A DNA stretch of 64,000 bases. Origin: Aeromonas sobria. Its GTDB lineage: Bacteria > Pseudomonadota > Gammaproteobacteria > Enterobacterales > Aeromonadaceae. Position numbers and translations under genes: made by a program. Position 1 is the stretch's first letter; every line of letters starts with the position of its first letter. Positions 20,980 to 31,811 of the stretch are shown here, one piece after another. The notes beneath the pieces are model-generated. The model worked only from the letters and a program-made list of their open reading frames with translations, searched no databases and was not told where the DNA came from. The DNA lies in assembly GCF_000820145.1 (NCBI RefSeq), contig NZ_CDBW01000016.1:310001-374000 (forward strand). Reading direction: 5' to 3'.

Positions 20980-21816
20980 ATGCAAATTCGTCAAAGCATC
21001 CATAGCGACCATGCCAAGCAACTTGATACTCAGGGCCTGCGCCGTGAGTTTCTGGTTGAGGAGATCTTCACCCCGAACAAGCTGACCATGACCTACAGCC
21101 ACATCGATCGCATCGTGTTCGGTGGCATGATGCCAGTTAACGGTCCGCTTGGCTTCTCAGACGAGCTAGGTAAGACCTTTGGTGTCAGCTATTTCCTCGA
21201 ACGTCGCGAGCTTGGGCTTATCAACATCGGTGGCCCCGGTGTGGTTACTGTGGATGGAACCACCTTTGAAGTCGGTAATGCCGAAGCGCTTTACGTGGGA
21301 CAGGGCGCCAGGGAGCTAAGTTTTGCCAGCGTCGATGCCTCGCAACCGGCCAAGTTTTACTACAACAGTGCTCCGGCCCACATGCATTTCCCGACCCGCA
21401 AAGTCACCAAGGAGCAGGCTTCCCCCAGCACCATCGGTGACGCGTCTACCAGCAACCGTCGCACCATCTACAAATACCTGGTGCCGGATGTACTGCCGAC
21501 CTGTCAATTGGTAATGGGCATGACCCAGCTGGAGGAAGGTAGTTTGTGGAACACCATGCCTTGCCACACTCATGAGCGTCGTATGGAGGTCTACTTCTAC
21601 TTCAACATGAAAGAGGATGCGGCTGTATTCCACATGATGGGCAAGCCTGACGAGACTCGCCATTTGCTGATCCACAACGAGCAGGCAGTGATCTCGCCAA
21701 GTTGGTCCATTCACTCCGGGGTAGGTACCCAGGCTTATACTTTTATCTGGGGCATGGTCGGAGAGAATCAGGTGTTCGGTGACATGGATCATGTTGCCAT
21801 CGAGGATCTGCGTTAA
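20980..21816 (+). CDS. kduI: 5-keto-4-deoxyuronate isomerase KduI
   Basis: KduI converts 5-keto-4-deoxyuronate to 2,5-diketo-3-deoxygluconate in breakdown of pectin and other polyuronides. The 278-residue protein has the same length as E. coli KduI and shares long identical stretches, including [45 protein letters not shown] (metal-binding histidines) and [13 protein letters not shown]. The ATG at 20980 fits the family; a TTG four codons upstream is not needed. It is followed by kduD. Confidence 0.97.
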   Translation: MQIRQSIHSDHAKQLDTQGLRREFLVEEIFTPNKLTMTYSHIDRIVFGGMMPVNGPLGFSDELGKTFGVSYFLERRELGLINIGGPGVVTVDGTTFEVGNAEALYVGQGARELSFASVDASQPAKFYYNSAPAHMHFPTRKVTKEQASPSTIGDASTSNRRTIYKYLVPDVLPTCQLVMGMTQLEEGSLWNTMPCHTHERRMEVYFYFNMKEDAAVFHMMGKPDETRHLLIHNEQAVISPSWSIHSGVGTQAYTFIWGMVGENQVFGDMDHVAIEDLR

Positions 21817-21900
21817 TTCCCTTTATGTCCGGGCCCGCTTCAGACGGCCCGCATCACCACCATCAAGACTGTCACGCAGGGTGGCAGCAGAGGAAACAAG

Positions 21901-22662
21901 ATGATTCTCAATGCATTCGATTTGAAGGGTAAGATTGCCATCGTGACCGGTTGCGATACCGGTCTGGGTCAGGGTATGGCGTTGGGCCTGGCTCAGGCAG
22001 GTTGTGACATCGTTGGTGTCAACATCGTCGAGCCTACCGACACCATTGCCAAGGTCGAGGCCATTGGCCGCCAGTTCCTTAGTCTCAAGGCCGATGTCAG
22101 CAAGGTTGATACCTTACCAGGACTGGTGGATCAGGCCGTCTCCCGGTTTGGTCGGGTCGACATCCTGGTCAACAACGCTGGCATCATTCGCCGCGAAGAT
22201 GCCATCAACTTCAGCGAGAAGGACTGGGATGATGTGATGAACATCAACATCAAGAGCGTCTTCTTTATGTCCCAGGCCGTCGCGAAGCAGTTTATCGCTC
22301 AGGGCCAGGGCGGCAAGATCATTAATATTGCCTCCATGCTCTCGTATCAGGGCGGGATCAGGGTGCCTTCCTACACCGCCTCCAAGAGCGGCGTGATGGG
22401 GATCACTCGCCTGCTGGCCAATGAATGGGCAAGCCAAGGTATCAACGTTAACGCCATTGCTCCCGGTTACATGGCCACCAACAATACGACAGCACTGCGT
22501 GCAGATGAGGATCGCAATGCCGCCATTCTGGAACGGATCCCGGCCGGACGTTGGGGTGTACCCGATGACATGATGGGCCCGGCAGTCTTCCTTGCCTCTG
22601 CGGCTTCCGACTACATCAATGGTTACACAATCGCTGTGGATGGTGGCTGGTTGGCCCGCTGA
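21901..22662 (+). CDS. kduD: 2-keto-3-deoxygluconate 5-dehydrogenase KduD
   Basis: KduD reduces 2,5-diketo-3-deoxygluconate to 2-keto-3-deoxygluconate with NAD(P)H. The 253-residue short-chain dehydrogenase has the TGCDTGLGQGMA cofactor motif, LVNNAGI, and the catalytic Ser-Tyr-Lys set (IASMLSYQ, SYTASKSG). GAGGAAACAAG precedes the ATG. It forms a unit with kduI, 84 bases upstream. Confidence 0.96.
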   Translation: MILNAFDLKGKIAIVTGCDTGLGQGMALGLAQAGCDIVGVNIVEPTDTIAKVEAIGRQFLSLKADVSKVDTLPGLVDQAVSRFGRVDILVNNAGIIRREDAINFSEKDWDDVMNINIKSVFFMSQAVAKQFIAQGQGGKIINIASMLSYQGGIRVPSYTASKSGVMGITRLLANEWASQGINVNAIAPGYMATNNTTALRADEDRNAAILERIPAGRWGVPDDMMGPAVFLASAASDYINGYTIAVDGGWLAR

Positions 22663-22680
22663 TCTCTTAAGATGCAACAA

Positions 22681-22702
22681 GGCGCCAATGGCGCCTTTTT
22701 TT
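22681..22702 (+). terminator. Terminator after kduD
   Basis: GGCGCC-AATG-GCGCC followed by seven T, 18 bases after the kduD stop. The next gene starts only 28 bases later, so read-through is possible. Confidence 0.85.
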
Positions 22703-22729
22703 GTTCAATCCTGTTACGGAATTTACCCT

Positions 22730-23254
22730 ATGCATCTTGATACCCCTTGGCTGGCCCAGCTCCTTGGGTTGCTGGCTTGCGCTATCGGTGCCACCGCTTT
22801 TTTGCAACACCAGGATCAGAAATTGCGGCGGCACCTGACCCTTAATGGGGTACTTTTGGCTCTGCATTTTATGATGCTCGGTGCGACGGTCGCCGCCATA
22901 AACTGCCTGCTGTGTGCAGTCCGCACGTGGGTCTCCGGATACCACCGAACGTTAAGCGTCATGTGGACCTTTATTGTGTTGGCTTGGGCGCTGGTGCTTC
23001 CTCAGCTGGAACATCCCATGCAATTGCTCACACTTACGGGGACCACGTTGAGTACCTATGCTTTGTTCAGATTGGATGGACTACCACTGCGAGGGTGCAT
23101 GCTGGCCAGCAGTCTCTGTTGGGTGGTTCACAACCTCTGGGCTGGTTCGATTGGCGGGAGTCTGTTAGAGGGGATGTTCTTCGTCATCAATGGCTACACC
23201 ATAGTTTCTCTCTACCGGCGCCAAGGTGTAGCGCCGCTCGATCGGGTTCGATAA
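22730..23254 (+). CDS. ygjV: YgjV-type inner membrane protein
   Basis: The 174-residue, highly hydrophobic protein matches the E. coli YgjV family, most clearly at WVVHNLWAGSIGGSLLEGMF (E. coli has WVIHNFWAGSIGG). It has about six membrane helices. The function is unknown; the position between kduD and kdgR hints at a link to uronate use, but this is only context. Confidence 0.8.
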   Translation: MHLDTPWLAQLLGLLACAIGATAFLQHQDQKLRRHLTLNGVLLALHFMMLGATVAAINCLLCAVRTWVSGYHRTLSVMWTFIVLAWALVLPQLEHPMQLLTLTGTTLSTYALFRLDGLPLRGCMLASSLCWVVHNLWAGSIGGSLLEGMFFVINGYTIVSLYRRQGVAPLDRVR

Positions 23255-23264
23255 CCGGGAGCAT

Positions 23265-23294
23265 TGAGTGGATGCCAGACTGGGCATCCACTCA
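23265..23294. terminator. Inverted repeat between convergent ygjV and kdgR
   Basis: A 12-bp stem TGAGTGGATGCC / GGCATCCACTCA with a 6-base loop lies between two convergent genes. There is no T-tract, so it is a weak or Rho-assisted terminator at best. Confidence 0.5.
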
Positions 23295-23327
23295 TATGAT
23301 GAGGCTAAGGAGCTTAGGCCCTCAGCC

Positions 23328-24122
23328 TCAGTTCGAGGTAAAGGGGTAGTCGTGGTAGCCAAGCTCCGCCGAAATGCGGGCTGCAGATTCATGTAGCAAG
23401 CTAACAAGCTCGGCACGTTTGCTCTCTTCAAAACGTACTATCGGCAGTGACAAAGAGAGCCCGGTGATGATGCGTCCCATCCGGTTGTAGATAGGCACAC
23501 CGAAGCAACGTAGCCCGTTCTCATTCTCTTCATTGTCTTCCGCATAGCCTTGCTCGCGCACTTGTGCCAGCTCAGCCAACAGGTCATCAATATTGGCCAG
23601 GGTATGTCCGGTGAAGCGCTCAAACGTCACTCCGGCCAACATGCTCCGCACCTCTTCTTCTGGTAGCCAAGCCATCATCACCTTGCCAAGCGCGGTGCTG
23701 TAGAGTGGGCAGCGGCGACCGATACGGGAGTACATACGCAGATTGTATTCGGAGTCGATCTTGTGCAGATAGACGACACTGTTTTCATCCAGTGCACCTA
23801 GGTGCAGCGTTTCTTTGGTCAACTTACCCAAACGGTACATCTGGACATCAGCGATTTGGATCAAATCCTGGTGCTCCAGCGCTCTTCCACCCAGTTCGAA
23901 AAGCTTCAGACTAAGGGTGTACTTGTCAGTTTCCCCTTCCTGATTGACATAGCCAAGTGTCTTCATTGTCTGCAAAAAACGATAAACAGTGCTTTTTGAC
24001 ATCATGATCCGCTGGGACAGCTCAGTCACTCCGATATCTTTTTGTTCACTCAAGGCCTGCAAGATACCGAACACTTTCAGTACTGACGAGACCGAATCCG
24101 GTGAGTTATCTACCGCTGACAT
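23328..24122 (-). CDS. kdgR: IclR-family repressor KdgR
   Basis: KdgR represses uronate catabolism genes and is released by 2-keto-3-deoxygluconate. The 264-residue protein is closely similar to E. coli KdgR over its whole length (PDSVSSVLKVFGILQAL, MMSKSTVYRFLQTMKTLGYV, RMYSRIGRRCPLYSTALGK, ISAELGYHDYPF): an N-terminal winged helix and a C-terminal IclR effector domain. It is divergent from kdgK, with operators in the shared region, so autoregulation is likely. Confidence 0.95.
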   Translation of the reverse strand: MSAVDNSPDSVSSVLKVFGILQALSEQKDIGVTELSQRIMMSKSTVYRFLQTMKTLGYVNQEGETDKYTLSLKLFELGGRALEHQDLIQIADVQMYRLGKLTKETLHLGALDENSVVYLHKIDSEYNLRMYSRIGRRCPLYSTALGKVMMAWLPEEEVRSMLAGVTFERFTGHTLANIDDLLAELAQVREQGYAEDNEENENGLRCFGVPIYNRMGRIITGLSLSLPIVRFEESKRAELVSLLHESAARISAELGYHDYPFTSN

Positions 24123-24141
24123 CTATATCCCCTTATAAAAT

Positions 24142-24165
24142 CTATCGTTTCATTATATTTGAAAC
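24142..24165. promoter_or_regulatory. Palindrome at the kdgR promoter
   Basis: ATCGTTTCATTATATTTGAAAC contains GTTTCA and its complement TGAAAC, 20 or so bases before the kdgR start. The half-sites face the opposite way to the usual KdgR box, but could still serve autoregulation. Confidence 0.35.
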
Positions 24166-24293
24166 AAGCGCGCAATCATAGCCAAGGTCGCAGCTACCTT
24201 ACCTGATTACGGTATCAAACAGAACCATTTAAAACGCTTCTCACGCCGGGCATCCTCCTCAAGCTGAAGAACCTTTGCGTTCCGTCACAATTT

Positions 24294-24313
24294 AATGAAA
24301 TGCTGTTTCAATT
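24294..24313 (+). promoter_or_regulatory. KdgR operator before kdgK
   Basis: AATGAAA-TGCTG-TTTCAATT has the exact TGAAA-N5-TTTCA architecture of KdgR sites. A further TTTCGTTTCATTAAAT half-site follows at about 24324-24340. Both lie within 80 bases of the kdgK start. Confidence 0.65.
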
Positions 24314-24371
24314 CATTTGATAGTTTCGTTTCATTAAATAGAATGGACCCATCATAAAAGTGGGAGGACAT

Positions 24372-25331
24372 ATGGCTATCAAGGTTGCCGTCATTGGCGA
24401 ATGCATGATCGAGCTATCGGAGAGCAAGGTGAACATCGTCCGCCATTTCGGTGGAGATACGCTCAACACAGCGGTCTATCTGGCACGAGCCAACACTGAG
24501 CTGGCCGTACACTATGTGACCGCAATGGGAACCGATGCCATCAGCAATACCATGTTGCAGCTGTGGCAACAGGAAGGTGTCCATACCGATCTGGTGCAGC
24601 GTTTTGCTCACAAACTGCCCGGTCTCTACCTCATTGAAACTGACGAGCACGGCGAGCGGACCTTCCATTACTGGCGCAGCGATGCGGCTGCCCGTTACTG
24701 GTTGCAAGGCGATGAAGCGGAGCAGATCTGCCAGCAGTTGCACGAGTTTGACTACATCTATTTGAGTGGCATCAGCCTCGCCATCCTGTCCCAAGCAGAC
24801 AGGGAAACCCTGCTACAACGTCTTGCCGAGTGTCGCACTGCCGGGGTGAAGATCGCCTTTGACAACAACTACCGGCCACGCCTTTGGGAAAGCAGGGAAG
24901 CGGCACAGCAGGCCTATCACGCCATGCTGTCGCTGACTGACCTTGCTTTCCTTACACTCGATGACGAGTACGCCTTGTGGGGAGATAGCCAGGTTGAGCA
25001 GACGCTGGCGCGGACTCAGGCCCTCGGCGTCAGTGAAATAGTTGTCAAACGCGGTGCTGGATCCTGCCTCATCGTGCAGGACGAACGGTGCAATGAAGTA
25101 CCCGCCGTGTCACTGGCACAGACGCAGGTGATAGACACTACGGCGGCTGGTGACTCGTTCAGCGCAGGTTACCTTGCCAAACGACTGGCCAACGCCTCGG
25201 TCAACGACTCAGCACACTATGCCCATCGACTGGCGAGCACGGTTATTCAGCATCGCGGCGCCATCATCCCTTTGCTGGCGATGCCAGCCACCACCAATGC
25301 GAGTGAGGAATCCCATGTCAGTATTGCTTGA
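24372..25331 (+). CDS. kdgK: 2-keto-3-deoxygluconate kinase KdgK
   Basis: KdgK phosphorylates 2-keto-3-deoxygluconate to KDPG. The 319-residue PfkB-family kinase starts IKVAVIGECMIEL with the substrate motif FGGDTLNTAVYLAR, FDNNYRPRLW and the catalytic DTTAAGDSFSAGYL. The ATG at 24372 sits after GGGAGGAC, so the upstream GTG is ignored. Its 3' end overlaps eda by 17 bases. Confidence 0.95.
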   Translation: MAIKVAVIGECMIELSESKVNIVRHFGGDTLNTAVYLARANTELAVHYVTAMGTDAISNTMLQLWQQEGVHTDLVQRFAHKLPGLYLIETDEHGERTFHYWRSDAAARYWLQGDEAEQICQQLHEFDYIYLSGISLAILSQADRETLLQRLAECRTAGVKIAFDNNYRPRLWESREAAQQAYHAMLSLTDLAFLTLDDEYALWGDSQVEQTLARTQALGVSEIVVKRGAGSCLIVQDERCNEVPAVSLAQTQVIDTTAAGDSFSAGYLAKRLANASVNDSAHYAHRLASTVIQHRGAIIPLLAMPATTNASEESHVSIA

Positions 25332-25935
25332 ACAACTGTCCAGCCTGAAGATCATCCCCGTCATCGCTATCAAGAATGCCGATGATGCAGTGGCCCTTGG
25401 TCAGGCTTTGATGGACAACGGCATGCCGAGCGCGGAAATCACCTTCCGCACTCCCGCTGCGGCCGATGCCATCCGCCAACTGCGCGCAGCCTTCCCCAAC
25501 ATGACCATCGGGGCGGGGACCGTGCTCACTACAGCCCAAGTGGATCAGGCTATAGGAGCAGGGGTGGATTTCATCGTCAGCCCAGGACTCAATCCACGAA
25601 TCGTTCAGTATTGCCAGGCGCGAGGCGTGCCTATCATCCCAGGGGTCAACAATCCCAGCCTAGTTGAGCAAGCAATGGAGCTTGGCCTGCATACACTCAA
25701 GTTCTTCCCGGCAGAGGCATCCGGCGGGCTGGCCATGCTCAAGGCCCTGAGCGCCGTCTACCCCGTCACTTTCATGCCGACCGGCGGTATCAGCCCGAGT
25801 AATGTGAAGGATTATCTGGCCCAAGGGACCGTGTTTGCCTGCGGCGGTACCTGGATGGTCCCGGCTGATCTCATCGAGCGACGGGAGTGGGACAAGATTG
25901 GCTCGCTTGCACGGGATGCCATGGCGGCACTTTAA
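25315..25935 (+). CDS. eda: KDPG / KHG aldolase
   Basis: The enzyme splits KDPG into pyruvate and glyceraldehyde 3-phosphate, the last step of the pathway encoded here. The 206-residue class I aldolase has EITFRTPAAADAI, GAGTVLTTAQ, the Schiff-base lysine in LKFFPAEASGG and PTGGISPSNVKDYL. GTGAGGAA precedes the ATG inside the end of kdgK. A copy dedicated to this cluster (kdgA) may coexist with a separate Entner-Doudoroff eda elsewhere. Confidence 0.94.
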   Translation: MSVLLEQLSSLKIIPVIAIKNADDAVALGQALMDNGMPSAEITFRTPAAADAIRQLRAAFPNMTIGAGTVLTTAQVDQAIGAGVDFIVSPGLNPRIVQYCQARGVPIIPGVNNPSLVEQAMELGLHTLKFFPAEASGGLAMLKALSAVYPVTFMPTGGISPSNVKDYLAQGTVFACGGTWMVPADLIERREWDKIGSLARDAMAAL

Positions 25936-26070
25936 CTCTCATTCGGGCCCGGCCACCGGGCCCATACCACAGATACGTAACGATAACTCCGATCTGACTC
26001 GCTCGATGGACGGCTCTCGCCTGTCTGTACCGACGATCAAGACGGACAACGTGACAAGGAAATCCGGCTC

Positions 26071-26544
26071 ATGATCATCGGTAATATGAATCAACTCGGA
26101 ATGGCGATGTTACCCACTCCGTTATTGCAGCTTTTACAAAGAGAAGAGTGCTCCCATCAGCATTTACTGACTCAGCAAGATGGAAAATTCGACATAATCG
26201 AGAATGACGTTTTTTATCTTATTTCAAACCCAACCACTGCTCCTGAAGACAGCTTAAAGAGTGAATTTCATGATCAGTTTATCGATATTCAAATACTGTT
26301 GTGTGGCCAAGAGATAATCGCTACCAGCGCAGCCATTACCTCCCCATATTCATATCAGGAAACCAAGCCTGACTTGATCTTCATTGACCAAGATGAAATT
26401 ACCAATCGGATACTACTTAGTGCAGGTGATTTCGCCATTTTTTATCCGGGTGAGGTTCATCGTCCGACTTGCCAAGTAAATACATCTGAAAAGATAAAAA
26501 AAGCCGTATTCAAGGTCAGCAAAACGTGGTTGGCCAATCAATAA
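26071..26544 (+). CDS. YhcH/YjgK/YiaL (DUF386) family protein
   Basis: The 157-residue cupin-like protein belongs to the family of YhcH, YiaL, TabA and EbgC, judged from FHDQFIDIQILLCGQEII and FAIFYPGEVHRPTCQV (metal-binding histidines). Members often accompany sugar-acid catabolism genes and may act as anomerases or isomerases. It lies between eda and kdgT, so a role in uronate handling is likely. Base composition is a little more AT-rich than the preceding genes. Confidence 0.8.
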   Translation: MIIGNMNQLGMAMLPTPLLQLLQREECSHQHLLTQQDGKFDIIENDVFYLISNPTTAPEDSLKSEFHDQFIDIQILLCGQEIIATSAAITSPYSYQETKPDLIFIDQDEITNRILLSAGDFAIFYPGEVHRPTCQVNTSEKIKKAVFKVSKTWLANQ

Positions 26545-26606
26545 AAACATTAAAAATACAGAGTTGAAATTTTTACGTTATTTCTTTTATCATTATTGAG
26601 GTCTAT

Positions 26607-27602
26607 ATGAAAATCAAACAGACGTTGGATAAAATTCCGGGGGGGATCATGCTGATCCCGCTGCTTCTGGGCGCAACTCTGAATACATTTGCTCCCGGTA
26701 CCGCAGAGTATTATGGCGGCTTCACCAAAGGGATTATCACCGGTACAGTGCCAATCTTGGCAGTCTGGTTCTTCTGTATCGGCGCCTCCATCAATCTCAA
26801 AGCCACGGGTACCGTGATCCGAAAATCCGGTGTACTGGTAATCACCAAAATAGCGGTAGCCTGGTTGGTTGCAGTACTGGCATCCCAACTGCTACCTGAG
26901 CACGGTATTGAGGCCGGTCTGCTCGCGGGATTGTCCACTCTGGCTCTCGTCTCAGCTATGGATATGACTAACGGCGGTCTTTATGCCAGCCTGATGAACC
27001 AGTATGGCACCAAGGAAGAGTCCGGCGCGTTCGTGTTAATGTCTATCGAGTCTGGTCCCCTGATGACCATGGTCATCCTTGGTGCAACAGGGCTGGCCTC
27101 CTTCCAGGGCCACCATTTTGTTGGGGCGGTCCTACCTTTCCTTATCGGTTTTGCTCTTGGTAATTTGGACTCTGATCTGAAGGAGTTCTTCAGTAAAGCC
27201 ACCGGTACTCTGATCCCCTTCTTCGGTTTTGCACTGGGCAATACCATCAACTTCTCAGTCATCATAGAGACTGGGTTACTTGGAATTTTGCTTGGCTTGG
27301 CAGTAATCGTTATCACCGGGATCCCGCTCATCTTCGCCGACAAGTGGCTGGCTGGTGGCAATGGTACTGCCGGGGTAGCGGCCTCTTCCACCGCCGGGGC
27401 TGCCGTCGCCAACCCGATGATCATCGCCCAGATGAACCCGGCGTTTGCACCTGTGGCTCAATCTGCAACCGCGCTGGTTGCAACCTGTGTGATCGTAACG
27501 GCTGTGTTGGTTCCTATACTTACAGCTATTTACAGTAAGAAGTTTTCGATTAAGGAAAAAGTCATAATTGACTCGGCGCAAGCAACATCACGCACTGCCT
27601 GA
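26607..27602 (+). CDS. kdgT: 2-keto-3-deoxygluconate permease KdgT
   Basis: KdgT imports 2-keto-3-deoxygluconate by proton symport. The 331-residue protein has about ten membrane helices and the family's conserved segments ([51 protein letters not shown]). It ends the catabolic cluster and is followed by its own terminator. Confidence 0.95.
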   Translation: MKIKQTLDKIPGGIMLIPLLLGATLNTFAPGTAEYYGGFTKGIITGTVPILAVWFFCIGASINLKATGTVIRKSGVLVITKIAVAWLVAVLASQLLPEHGIEAGLLAGLSTLALVSAMDMTNGGLYASLMNQYGTKEESGAFVLMSIESGPLMTMVILGATGLASFQGHHFVGAVLPFLIGFALGNLDSDLKEFFSKATGTLIPFFGFALGNTINFSVIIETGLLGILLGLAVIVITGIPLIFADKWLAGGNGTAGVAASSTAGAAVANPMIIAQMNPAFAPVAQSATALVATCVIVTAVLVPILTAIYSKKFSIKEKVIIDSAQATSRTA

Positions 27603-27650
27603 CATGACGAATTAACAATACTAATTAAAAGTTTCGAATATGTAAGATAG

Positions 27651-27680
27651 CCCCTGAAAAATATGGTTTCAGGGGTTTGT
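27651..27680 (+). terminator. Terminator after kdgT
   Basis: CCCCTGAAA / TTTCAGGGG stem with a 7-base loop, followed by TTTGTTTA, 48 bases after the kdgT stop. Confidence 0.8.
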
Positions 27681-27786
27681 TTATATGTGAATGAACTTTC
27701 TGTTTCGAAATGTTATATCATCAACCTAAATTATAGTATTGGATCCGCAACTTAAGTTTGTACAATTTTTCTGTAATGTGTAGTGG

Positions 27787-28949
<1,163 letters not shown>

Positions 28950-29067
28950 TGAACACCTCAGGTCATGGTGGCGACTGTACCACCTAAAATGGTGTCCGGG
29001 ATGATTAGACCACTACATGGGGATGTCATGCCTTGCTTGAAGAGTTGGGAAACAACGCCGTTTAAAA

Positions 29068-30500
29068 TTAACTGCTGACAGTTTTTAGAAAAGTAAAAAT
29101 GCTATTGTTAACCATCATTGCAACATTATTTTTTCCATGTTTCTTTATGAAATACAATAGTTCATCTGCATCCTTAACTATTTTTTCCAATGTGACACCC
29201 GCAGTTATTCTTACCAAACCACCTGAGAAAGTAATCGGGCGGTTTACTTCTGGTAGAGTTAATGGACACGACAATATTCTTATAAATAAGCTATCAAGTT
29301 GCTCTTGCGTCATAGCTCCCTGTATTATAACCAAAAATTCTTCTCCTCCCCATCGTATTGCTATATCACTTTTTCTAAAGTGGCCTTTTAAATTAGAAGC
29401 AAATGAAGAGAGAACTTTGTCACCAATATCATGACCTAGACGATCATTTATCTCTTTGAAATTATCTATATCAACTAAACATAAAAATGAATATTTTTGA
29501 ATGCTAATCGTATTTAGCATCTCTCGCCTTGGAAGTTGTGTTAGATTATCAGTGTAGACATACTTCCTGAACGTTGGCTCAATATACCGCCACAAAAGCA
29601 TGGCGAACAAATATAAAATAACAACCCATGTAAACGCAGTGCTGCTAAGAATATATAACATAAAATCATTAAGTTGATAGCGCCATGTTATATAAAGTGG
29701 ATTTCCTGCGATAGTAGTCATTAGCACATGCTCCATGCATATCATAAATAGAGGGCATGAAAATGAATAAAATGAGACGAAACTTTGTGTAGGGTTGTTT
29801 TCTTTAAATGGATGTAATTCCCCGGCGAATGCGGTGTCGATATCAACATCGATGCCAATGAGCCCGAATCTGTATTTTTTTCTTTAGTGTCAAAAAAATT
29901 AAATGGAAAGTACATCACAAAGATATCCTTTCCAGTCATAGCCTCCTTTTGAACATCAGAAACAAAGGACTCATCACTACTACATAGTTTATTACGTTCA
30001 ATAAATTCATTGCATTGAAAATAATGCTTCCATGGGGCTATTTCGCGTAGATCTTTTTTCCTTGGCTGAAGACGCTCGAGCAATGAATTTAAGTCTGAAG
30101 TTATACCTATGAGTAAGTCATCATTTGTCAAAATATAGAGGTTTAAGACATCGGGATACCTCAAGATATACCTATAAATTGGAAGAGTATCTCTAGAGGC
30201 ATCAAGGATAGGAACTAAAGCGTACCGTTCTCTACTGCTGAGCTCATACCCATAAACATATGCTATAGCATTAGATGATGTTAAAAACATGTCACTACGC
30301 TCACTTGAAAATCTGAAAATAGTTTCCGGGTTTAATAACTTAACCCTTTGCAATTGTACTTCGAATACATTGTCTAATTCAGTTGTTAACAAAACCATGG
30401 AGTTTTTAAGTGATTGGTAACTGTAAAGAGCTAGTCCTGATAGAGTCATCACCGTGATGACTATGATGATTCTAATTTTTTTTGATAGTAATTGCTTCAT
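29068..30500 (-). pseudogene. Membrane-bound GGDEF diguanylate cyclase, split by a one-base frameshift
   Basis: Two adjacent frames make one protein of about 475 residues. The N-terminal part (from ATG at 30500, after AGAGGTG) has a membrane helix and a periplasmic sensor region. At an A7 run (T7 at 29875-29881 on the + strand) the frame is lost. With one extra A the reading continues as KEKKYRFGLIGIDVDIDTAF, through a second membrane segment (FTWVVILYLFAMLLW) and a GGDEF domain with an intact GGEEF active site (RWGGEEFLVII). The frame carrying the cyclase domain could be started separately at 29745, but without the sensor. Coding is AT-rich. Confidence 0.8.
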
Positions 30501-31023
30501 CGCGATTCACCTCTTCTAAATCAGCTTGGCTATGAACATGAACACATGTTTTTATAGGAACTCAAATTTATTAGTAGATATAAGAGATAAGGGAGGTTCA
30601 TTTAATAATAACTACGCCTTTAATAACTTGTACATTTTTAAACCTAACATATAAGTGATGCATACATGATAAGTATAGATGGTAGATATATGTTTGCTAA
30701 TTATTATAAGAGATGCGCTCATATTTTTTGATTTTATAGCATTATGGTCTTATTGGTTTTTGTGTATTCATTTGTGTGTGAGCTAAGGCATTTTTTTTCG
30801 CTAGATTTACTTGTCGCATCAATGCCGGTGTTAAGTCAAATAAAACAGGATTTAATCATTTTTAATGGGTGCTCATTTGTGGTCGAATCATAAATCACAT
30901 ATGAATCACGCATGAATCACTACTTCCTCGATTCAAACTCGTATGATTTTATGAACAGCAAGAGGTGGGGCACAGTAACCCATTTCACTTACATTTGAAT
31001 CAACATAAGTAATCGAGGTGGGT
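30501..31023. other. AT-rich intergenic region between divergent GGDEF and EAL genes
   Basis: About 520 bases. It holds an 11-bp-periodic repeat at 30890-30920 and presumably both promoters. No RNA gene or coding frame is evident. Confidence 0.5.
30890..30920 (+). promoter_or_regulatory. Three 9-mers at 11-bp spacing, possible regulator array
   Basis: ATAAATCAC, ATGAATCAC and ATGAATCAC begin at 30890, 30901 and 30912, one helical turn apart, about 105-135 bases before the EAL gene. Such phased direct repeats are typical of cooperative binding by winged-helix regulators. Which protein binds is unknown; the ToxR-like protein encoded next door is a candidate. Confidence 0.4.
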
Positions 31024-31689
31024 ATGAGTTACATAGTAAAAGATAGGTTATTCAATTTAAGGCTTGAACCAATTGTATATCTGCGCGATGGTTGTACAGT
31101 GGGCTTTGAGGCTTTGTCGAGATTGGCTGAACGTTCTCATCATGGTTCGTTCGACTATGCGAGATTTTTTAGTGATTTGAGTGTTGACGAAAGTATAAAT
31201 ATTATAGAGCGACAGTTAGAAATATATCAGAAGTGGAGTGCCCAGCACCCAGAAATATATGATGAAAAAAGCTTGTTCATAAATGTTTCGCCATTAGTGT
31301 TAGAAGATCGCGATGCATGTAATTGTTTTATTCCATTCTTAAGATACTTCAACATAGCTATTGAAGTTGATAATCATATTAGCATGATGTCAGAACGGGC
31401 CAAGAAAAATATTGCAGTTTTGAAAAGTTATGGAATGCAAATATGGGTTGATGATTTTGATGGGTGTGGGAATATTAATGATTCATTCTGGAACGGCGTT
31501 AAAATCGATCGTTGGGCATTCCAAGATAACTTCAAGTTAGCATCCTCAGGTAATCGTGGAAGCAACTACAGTGATGTAATGCATGTAGGGCCTTTAGTAA
31601 TTGAAGGTATTGAAAATGAGGACCATCTTGAGTATGCGCTTAGTATTGGTGCTCGTTATGGTCAAGGTTACCTATGGGCGGCGCACTAA
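31024..31689 (+). CDS. EAL-domain protein, probable c-di-GMP phosphodiesterase or sensor
   Basis: The 221-residue protein is a stand-alone EAL domain with no sensor or membrane segment. Recognisable motifs are FEALSRL (EAL), LFINVSPL, WVDDFDG (the DDFG loop), KIDRWAF and VIEGIENEDHLEYAL followed by YGQGYLW. The glutamate usually in an EITE motif appears as EVDN. Most catalytic positions are kept, so activity is plausible but not assured. The start at 31024 follows CGAGGTGGG. It precedes the regulator/adhesin operon and faces away from the GGDEF gene, suggesting a local c-di-GMP circuit. Confidence 0.8.
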   Translation: MSYIVKDRLFNLRLEPIVYLRDGCTVGFEALSRLAERSHHGSFDYARFFSDLSVDESINIIERQLEIYQKWSAQHPEIYDEKSLFINVSPLVLEDRDACNCFIPFLRYFNIAIEVDNHISMMSERAKKNIAVLKSYGMQIWVDDFDGCGNINDSFWNGVKIDRWAFQDNFKLASSGNRGSNYSDVMHVGPLVIEGIENEDHLEYALSIGARYGQGYLWAAH

Positions 31690-31811
31690 AGTTTTACCCT
31701 AACTTATTGATTTTTTTGATTAATTTTTTATTTGATAATTATTTTTTATGAGTTTACCGCGGTAGGTTATTTACACAAACTGGTTGCGAGTTGAACAGTT
31801 TGGAGTTGAAT

